In this document: positions 5,983 to 9,576 of the stretch, one piece after another | Layout: each line of letters starts with the position of its first letter | Position numbering within the stretch: position 1 is the stretch's first letter | NCBI GenBank assembly: GCA_959605275.1 | Contig: CAUHFD010000099.1 | Span: 1 to 9,576, forward strand | DNA: 9,576 bases | From: an uncultured Eubacteriales bacterium | GTDB taxonomy: Bacteria; Bacillota; Clostridia; Oscillospirales; Ruminococcaceae | Direction: 5' to 3' | Notes under the pieces: generated by a model | Told to the model about the DNA's origin: nothing | Seen by the model: the letters and a program-made list of their open reading frames with translations, nothing else | Database searches by the model: none | Program-made: the position numbers and the translations under genes

Positions 5983-6741
5983 CTATTTGTTGAATACCCA
6001 AAATTTTAAAACTGCAACACACTCCCGCAGATAGCTTGAAAAAGACATATACCATGGAGTTTCACCGTGGCAATGGGTTACATGATCAAACCCGGCGGTT
6101 TTGGCTATATTGGCGGCTCGGTATATATGATAATCACTGGTCACAAACGCAACATGATAAGTGTCATCAAAATAATCATCTAAAAGTTGTTTGGAGTATA
6201 CAAAGTTTTGATATGTACTGGTTGCACAATCCTCTTTCAGAATTTTATCCTGTGGGATTCCCTGACTCAGCATATACCGTTCCATTGCCAAACTTTCCGT
6301 AATCGTTTCCTGCGGTCCCTGCCCTCCGCTGAGTACAATAACAGCGTCAGAATTTTTTCGGTAATAATCAATGGCGCTGTCAAGCCTGCGAACAAGAGAT
6401 TCGTTCAGTTGTTCGCCACGAATACCGCTGCCCAACACAATAATGGCATTTTCGTGATAGGTAACATTGTCAGTATTTCCATATATTGATAAAAACAAGC
6501 TGAAAAACATTATGCCGATAACGCCGGCAAAAAAGAGGCACTGTATCCATTTGGGAAACTTTTGAATGATTTTTTCAAGAAAAATACCATAAAGCAAAAA
6601 GAGGAATCCCAGCACAAAAGTCAGTATCAGCCCGGTATGCATGTTTGAAATCATCATTAAAACAAATGCGTTTGCAAGCATTATGATACCGATAGCGGTC
6701 AAGACGGCTTTTAAAGCCATACGCCGTATTTTTCTCTGCAT
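5983..6741 (-). CDS. YdcF/SanA/ElyC-like membrane protein (DUF218)
   Basis: A 252-residue membrane protein of the DUF218 family, whose biochemical role is poorly known; SanA and ElyC in E. coli affect envelope integrity and the lipid carrier for cell-wall precursors. Three hydrophobic segments are visible at about 10-31, 36-56 and 66-87. The DUF218 domain follows (about 97-235), with the family marks IVLGSGIRGEQLN (101-113), RRLDSAIDYY (118-127), VLSGGQGPQETITES (136-150), EDCATSTYQN (170-179) and TSDYHIYRA (201-209). The conserved polar residues look intact. With an odd number of segments and a basic N-terminus (QRKIRR), the domain would lie outside the membrane if the start is inside; this is inference. 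The ATG at 6741 has a perfect AAGGAGG 8 nt upstream. It has its own promoter, diverging from rsmI, and is the only minus-strand gene between two plus-strand groups. Confidence 0.9.
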   Translation of the reverse strand: MQRKIRRMALKAVLTAIGIIMLANAFVLMMISNMHTGLILTFVLGFLFLLYGIFLEKIIQKFPKWIQCLFFAGVIGIMFFSLFLSIYGNTDNVTYHENAIIVLGSGIRGEQLNESLVRRLDSAIDYYRKNSDAVIVLSGGQGPQETITESLAMERYMLSQGIPQDKILKEDCATSTYQNFVYSKQLLDDYFDDTYHVAFVTSDYHIYRAANIAKTAGFDHVTHCHGETPWYMSFSSYLRECVAVLKFWVFNK

Positions 6742-6791
6742 AGCTTATCCTCCTTTTTGAAAAGCAGATTATTTCAGTATTTCACTCAAAC

Positions 6792-6820
6792 AATATACCA
6801 TACCGCCTCCCGAAAAGCAA
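6792..6820 (-). promoter_or_regulatory. Promoter of the YdcF-like gene
   Basis: On the minus strand TTGCTT (6820-6815), a 17-nt spacer ending in TGG, and TATATT (6797-6792); the TG one base before the -10 gives an extended -10. Transcription would start near 6785. The -35 box is one arm of an inverted repeat shared with the rsmI promoter. Confidence 0.55.
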
Positions 6821-6839
6821 CGTTTCTTTTCTTGCTTTT
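6813..6839. repeat. Inverted repeat joining the two divergent -35 boxes
   Basis: AAAAGCAA (6813-6820) and TTGCTTTT (6832-6839) form a perfect 8-bp dyad with an 11-bp centre. Each arm contains the predicted -35 of one of the two divergent promoters. It may be a shared operator, or only the result of two similar promoters back to back. Confidence 0.45.
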
Positions 6840-6860
6840 TCAGATAATATTTGATATGAT
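6832..6860 (+). promoter_or_regulatory. Promoter of rsmI
   Basis: TTGCTT (6832-6837), a 17-nt spacer and TATGAT (6855-6860). Transcription would start near 6867, about 40 nt before the rsmI ATG. The -35 is weak (3 of 6) but identical to that of the divergent YdcF-like gene. Confidence 0.45.
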
Positions 6861-6905
6861 AAGCATATTGTATAAGACAAAACGCAGAAAGGACTGCTTT
6901 GTAAT

Positions 6906-7727
6906 ATGTCAGGGAAATTATACGTGGTCGGCACTCCAATCGGAAATCTTTCGGATTTCAGCCCGCGCGCTGTTGAAACGCTGCAAGAAGTGGACTTCAT
7001 TGCAGCGGAAGACACCAGGGTAACGGTTAAACTGCTGAATCATTTTCATATCAAAAAACCGATGATCAGCTATCATGAACACAATCTACGAGAAAAGGGA
7101 GAATATCTGATCGGCAGAATTCTTGACGGAGAAAACTGCGCGATTGTTTCGGATGCAGGAATGCCCTGTATTTCCGATCCGGGAGAAGATTTGGTACGGC
7201 TGGCGGCTTTGCACAACGTGGAAACCATTGTTATACCCGGACCGAGTGCTGCTGTTTCCGCCCTTTGCTTAAGCGGATTATCCACCTCAAGATTTAGTTT
7301 TGAAGGATTTTTAAGTACAAATAAAAACAGCCGTATGGAACACTTAAATCAAATCAAGAACGATCCCCATACCTTGATTTTTTATGAGGCACCGCATAAG
7401 CTCCTGGCTACTCTGCAAGATTTGGAATCCTCTTTAGGCAACCGCAATATTGCCATCGCCCGGGAACTTACCAAAGTGCATCAGGAGGTTATCCGCACCA
7501 CCATTTCAGAAGCTGTGGCAAAATACACCGATGTCACTCCGAAAGGCGAATTTGTGTTGATTATTGAAGGTGCAAAGGAACAAGAAAGAACAATATTTAC
7601 ATTAGAGGAAGCCATTGCCGTTGCACGCCAGCTGATTGCCGACGGTGTGAAACCCTCCGACGCCGCAAGGGAAGCCGCCAAAGAAACCGGTTGGAAAAAA
7701 GGTGATATTTACAAAGGCATTTTATAG
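6906..7727 (+). CDS. rsmI: 16S rRNA (cytidine(1402)-2'-O)-methyltransferase
   Basis: Cytosolic SAM-dependent enzyme that places the 2'-O-methyl group on C1402 in the decoding centre of 16S rRNA, acting with RsmH, which adds the N4-methyl. The 273 residues match the family length. It is a tetrapyrrole-methylase-fold protein: GTPIGNL (9-15), AEDTR (34-38), SDAGMPCISDPG (82-93), PGPSAAVSAL (111-120), YEAPH (160-164) and RELTK (186-190) are the family blocks. A short helix-turn-helix-like C-terminal region follows (about 232-273, with VKPSDAAREAAKETGW). The ATG at 6906 has AGAAAGGA 12 nt upstream, a slightly long spacing, but the N-terminus MSGKLYVVGTPIGN is typical and no better start exists. 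The Bacillus homologue YabC sits near yabB; here the YabB-like gene is about 1 kb away behind a minus-strand gene. Confidence 0.97.
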   Translation: MSGKLYVVGTPIGNLSDFSPRAVETLQEVDFIAAEDTRVTVKLLNHFHIKKPMISYHEHNLREKGEYLIGRILDGENCAIVSDAGMPCISDPGEDLVRLAALHNVETIVIPGPSAAVSALCLSGLSTSRFSFEGFLSTNKNSRMEHLNQIKNDPHTLIFYEAPHKLLATLQDLESSLGNRNIAIARELTKVHQEVIRTTISEAVAKYTDVTPKGEFVLIIEGAKEQERTIFTLEEAIAVARQLIADGVKPSDAAREAAKETGWKKGDIYKGIL

Positions 7728-7779
7728 CTTTAATGTGCTAAAAAGCGACTGTATTTTCCTTATTTTTTTATCTGTTCAA

Positions 7780-7800
7780 CCGATTTCATCTGAATATCGG
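7780..7800 (+). terminator. Possible weak terminator after rsmI
   Basis: CCGATTTC (7780-7787) pairs with GAATATCGG (7792-7800) with one bulged T and a 4-nt loop, followed by CAAATTTTAA, an interrupted U-tract. It is the best hairpin between rsmI and ilvA, but it is weak and read-through into ilvA is possible. Confidence 0.3.
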
Positions 7801-7820
7801 CAAATTTTAATAAAAACGCC

Positions 7821-7849
7821 TTGACTTTTTAGGCAAAAAAGCGTATTTT
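7821..7849 (+). promoter_or_regulatory. Probable sigma-A promoter of ilvA-ridA
   Basis: TTGACT (7821-7826), a 17-nt spacer and TATTTT (7844-7849). The -35 is good and the -10 matches 4 of 6. Transcription would begin near 7856, giving a leader of about 85 nt to ATG 7942. The surrounding 7728-7941 spacer is very A/T-rich and holds no gene that I can support. Confidence 0.5.
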
Positions 7850-7869
7850 TGAAAAAAGGTTTTTCTGTC

Positions 7870-7896
7870 ATTTTTGTTACTTAAGAAAACAAAAAT
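7870..7896 (+). repeat. A/T-rich inverted repeat in the ilvA leader
   Basis: ATTTTTGTT (7870-7878) and AACAAAAAT (7888-7896) are a perfect 9-bp inverted repeat with a 9-nt centre. It lies about 14 nt inside the predicted ilvA transcript. No T run follows it, so it is not an obvious attenuator; an operator role is conceivable but unsupported. Confidence 0.35.
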
Positions 7897-7931
7897 CAGA
7901 AACTGAATTTTAAAATCCGGAAAAAAGGAAT

Positions 7932-7936
7932 GGGGA
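7932..7936 (+). promoter_or_regulatory. Ribosome binding site region deciding the ilvA start
   Basis: GGGGA here is 5 nt from the ATG at 7942, and AAAAGGA (7923-7929) is 12 nt from the same ATG. The alternative in-frame ATG at 7930 directly touches AAAAGGA with no spacing, which makes it a poor start. Confidence 0.45.
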
Positions 7937-7941
7937 TTATT

Positions 7942-9135
7942 ATGCTGTCATTGGATAAAATCTATCATGCGTCTTTCGTGTTAAAAAATGTCATTCGACC
8001 CACCGACTTAATTCGGGCTCATCATATTAATCCCGACTGCGAAGTATATTTAAAAACCGAAAATTTACAGGTAACCGGCTCCTTTAAGGTGCGGGGCGCT
8101 TACTATAAAATATCCCAACTGAGCGAAGAAGAAAAAGCCAAAGGTGTCATTGCCTGTTCTGCTGGAAACCATGCGCAAGGAGTCGCTTTGGCAGCGACAA
8201 AGAATAATATTAAGTCTTTGATTTGCCTGCCGGACGGTGCGCCGATTTCAAAAGTAGAAGCAACAAAAGGTTACGGCGCCGACGTCTGTTTGGTAGAGGG
8301 CGTCTATGACGATGCTTATCAAAAAGCATTGCAGCTGCGGGACGAAAAAGGTTACACCTTGATTCATCCGTTTGATGATGAAAACGTCATTGCCGGACAA
8401 GGTACCATCGGACTGGAAATTCTCGACCAGCTTCCTGATGCCGATGCCGTTGTTGTTCCTGTCGGCGGCGGCGGTTTGATTTCCGGCGTTGCATTTGCGA
8501 TTAAATCTTTAAACCCGAATATCAAAGTATACGGTGTACAGGCGAGCGGCGCTCCGAGTATGGCGGTTTCTCTGGAACATCATCAGATCGAAAAGCTGGA
8601 TACCGTTGCGACAATTGCCGACGGCATCGCGGTCAAAGAGCCCGGCGAACATACCTTTGATCTTTGCAGTAAATATGTGGATGGTATCGTCACGGTAAGC
8701 GAAGATGAGATCTCCACCGCTATTTTAACCATGATCGAACATCAAAAGCTGATTGCGGAAGGTGCAGGCGCCGTATCGGTTGCTGCGGTACTCTTTAATA
8801 AAATTCCGGTCAAAGGAAAAAAGGTTGTTTGTTTGGTATCAGGCGGCAATATCGATGTAACCATTCTCTCCAGAGTCATTAAACGCGGTTTGCTGAAATC
8901 CGGTCGCTCCTGTTCCTTGAATATTGAGCTGCTGGACAAACCGGGACAGTTAAAAGCAGTGTCCCGTATTATTGCAGATCTCGGAGGCAATGTTATTTCC
9001 ATTCACCACGAACGTGCAAATGAAATGTCCGACATTAACGGATGTTTTCTCCGTGTGGTATTGGAAACCCGCAATTTCGATCATATTAATCAGATTAAAT
9101 CCGCGCTGACAGATGCGGGATATAAATTGGCATAA
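7942..9135 (+). CDS. ilvA: Threonine ammonia-lyase (threonine dehydratase) with ACT domain
   Basis: Cytosolic PLP enzyme that deaminates threonine to 2-oxobutanoate and ammonia, feeding isoleucine synthesis or threonine breakdown; it usually also acts on serine. The 397-residue reading has a fold-type II PLP domain: GSFKVRGA (46-53, PLP lysine K49), SAGNHAQG (73-80), the phosphate-binding loop VGGGGL (174-179) and SGGN (300-303). A single C-terminal ACT-like domain (about 325-397, with LDKPGQLKAVSRIIADLGGNV) suggests allosteric control by an amino acid. The length is that of the medium-length, about 400-residue form rather than the 500-residue E. coli IlvA with its doubled regulatory domain. 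Upstream in-frame ATG 7930 would add four residues. ridA follows after 23 nt, clearly in the same transcript. Biosynthetic versus catabolic role cannot be decided; no other ilv gene is in the window. Confidence 0.95.
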   Translation: MLSLDKIYHASFVLKNVIRPTDLIRAHHINPDCEVYLKTENLQVTGSFKVRGAYYKISQLSEEEKAKGVIACSAGNHAQGVALAATKNNIKSLICLPDGAPISKVEATKGYGADVCLVEGVYDDAYQKALQLRDEKGYTLIHPFDDENVIAGQGTIGLEILDQLPDADAVVVPVGGGGLISGVAFAIKSLNPNIKVYGVQASGAPSMAVSLEHHQIEKLDTVATIADGIAVKEPGEHTFDLCSKYVDGIVTVSEDEISTAILTMIEHQKLIAEGAGAVSVAAVLFNKIPVKGKKVVCLVSGGNIDVTILSRVIKRGLLKSGRSCSLNIELLDKPGQLKAVSRIIADLGGNVISIHHERANEMSDINGCFLRVVLETRNFDHINQIKSALTDAGYKLA

Positions 9136-9158
9136 TTATTTAGAGAGGAGATTTTACC

Positions 9159-9539
9159 ATGTTAAAAAAATTACATACTTCCAATGCGCCCGAGGCAATC
9201 GGACCCTATTCCCAGGCAATTGTATACAACGACACATTATTTACCTCGGGGCAGATCGCAATCAATCCGCAAACCGGAAATGTCGAATCCGATACGATTG
9301 AAGGACAGACCGAACAGGTGATGAAAAATTTAAGTGCCATTTTGAGCGAAGCCGGCACTTCCTTTGAAAATGTGATTAAAACAACATGCTTCCTGAAAAA
9401 TATGTCCGATTTTGCTGCATTTAACGGCATTTACGGACAGTATTTCACCAGCAAGCCCGCACGTTCCTGCGTTGCCGCAAAGGAACTCCCCAAGGATGTT
9501 CTGGTCGAAGTAGAACTCATTGCCGCAATCAACAAATAG
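9159..9539 (+). CDS. ridA: RidA family reactive enamine/imine deaminase
   Basis: Small cytosolic homotrimeric enzyme (formerly YjgF/YER057c/UK114) that hydrolyses 2-iminobutanoate and 2-iminopropanoate, or their enamine tautomers, to 2-oxobutanoate and pyruvate plus ammonia, protecting PLP enzymes from 2-aminoacrylate. The 126 residues match the family exactly. GPYSQA (15-20, Tyr17 expected in the active site), SGQIAINPQTG (30-40), the arginine in PARSCVAA (R102, equivalent to E. coli Arg105) and VEVELIAAI (116-124, with the conserved acidic position) are present, so it belongs to the active RidA subfamily rather than the Rid groups that lack the arginine. The ATG at 9159 has AGAGAGGAG about 8 nt upstream. 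It sits 23 nt after ilvA, whose product creates its substrate, and is followed at once by a terminator hairpin, so ilvA-ridA forms a two-gene operon. Confidence 0.97.
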   Translation: MLKKLHTSNAPEAIGPYSQAIVYNDTLFTSGQIAINPQTGNVESDTIEGQTEQVMKNLSAILSEAGTSFENVIKTTCFLKNMSDFAAFNGIYGQYFTSKPARSCVAAKELPKDVLVEVELIAAINK

Positions 9540-9547
9540 CAAAATTC

Positions 9548-9574
9548 GGCGGACACATTTTTGATGTGTCCGCC
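9548..9574 (+). terminator. Terminator hairpin of ilvA-ridA
   Basis: GGCGGACACAT (9548-9558) pairs perfectly with ATGTGTCCGCC (9564-9574) around a 5-nt loop, starting 8 nt after the ridA stop. Any U-tract would lie beyond the right edge, so the terminator assignment rests on stem and position. Confidence 0.75.
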
Positions 9575-9576
9575 TC

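Noticed and set aside
7891..7905. Possible CodY box before ilvA
   Set aside because: The core TCAGAAA matches, but by my count the 15-mer has five mismatches to AATTTTCWGAAAATT, too many to call in such A/T-rich DNA.
7728..7941. T-box or other riboswitch leader upstream of ilvA
   Set aside because: No T-box core (AGGGTGGNACCGCG-like), no clear antiterminator/terminator pair, and the leader after the predicted start is only about 85 nt.
1..9576. Mobile element, CRISPR array, toxin-antitoxin pair, defence island or biosynthetic cluster
   Set aside because: No transposase, integrase, spaced repeats or small toxin-like gene is visible; every substantial gene belongs to a familiar housekeeping or envelope family.

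Overview
This window looks like ordinary chromosomal housekeeping DNA from a low-to-moderate G+C, probably strictly anaerobic member of the Bacillota, most likely class Clostridia. The basis is purine-rich Shine-Dalgarno sites (GGAGG, AAAGGA), A/T-rich spacers with sigma-A promoters (TTGACT or TTGATG, N17, TATAAT), a serC-serA pair with a short ACT-domain SerA, a rubrerythrin, a Gram-positive type lipoprotein polysaccharide deacetylase and a YabB-type methyltransferase near rsmI. I cannot name a genus from sequence alone. I see no mobile element, CRISPR array, tRNA, rRNA or phage gene.

Left part (1-3721), all on the minus strand: the first 163 codons of an ABC transporter ATPase that runs off the left edge; then, reading leftward, rubrerythrin (3721-3182) and the serine-biosynthesis operon serC-serA (2953-677). 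SerC and SerA interconvert 3-phosphoglycerate and 3-phosphoserine in two steps; the final phosphatase SerB is not in the window. The ABC gene and serC each have a well-spaced promoter. Hairpins lie after serA and rubrerythrin.

Middle (3722-5982): a plus-strand pair made of a lipoprotein NodB-type polysaccharide deacetylase with a serine-rich C-terminal tail and a YabB/TrmN6-like methyltransferase. It is driven by a promoter whose -10 box lies inside a 19-bp palindrome. The pair converges on a minus-strand YdcF/SanA-like membrane protein, and a perfect 23-bp-stem hairpin separates them.

Right part (5983-9576): the YdcF-like gene diverges from rsmI (16S rRNA C1402 2'-O-methyltransferase), and their predicted -35 boxes form a mirrored dyad. 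After rsmI comes ilvA (threonine ammonia-lyase with ACT domain) followed 23 nt later by ridA. This pair makes biochemical sense: IlvA releases reactive enamine/imine intermediates and RidA hydrolyses them to 2-oxobutanoate or pyruvate. A terminator hairpin closes the window.

I found no convincing undescribed system. The points most worth a second look are the serine-rich tail of the deacetylase, the palindromic promoter in front of it, the mirrored divergent promoters of the YdcF-like gene and rsmI, and the long convergent hairpin.
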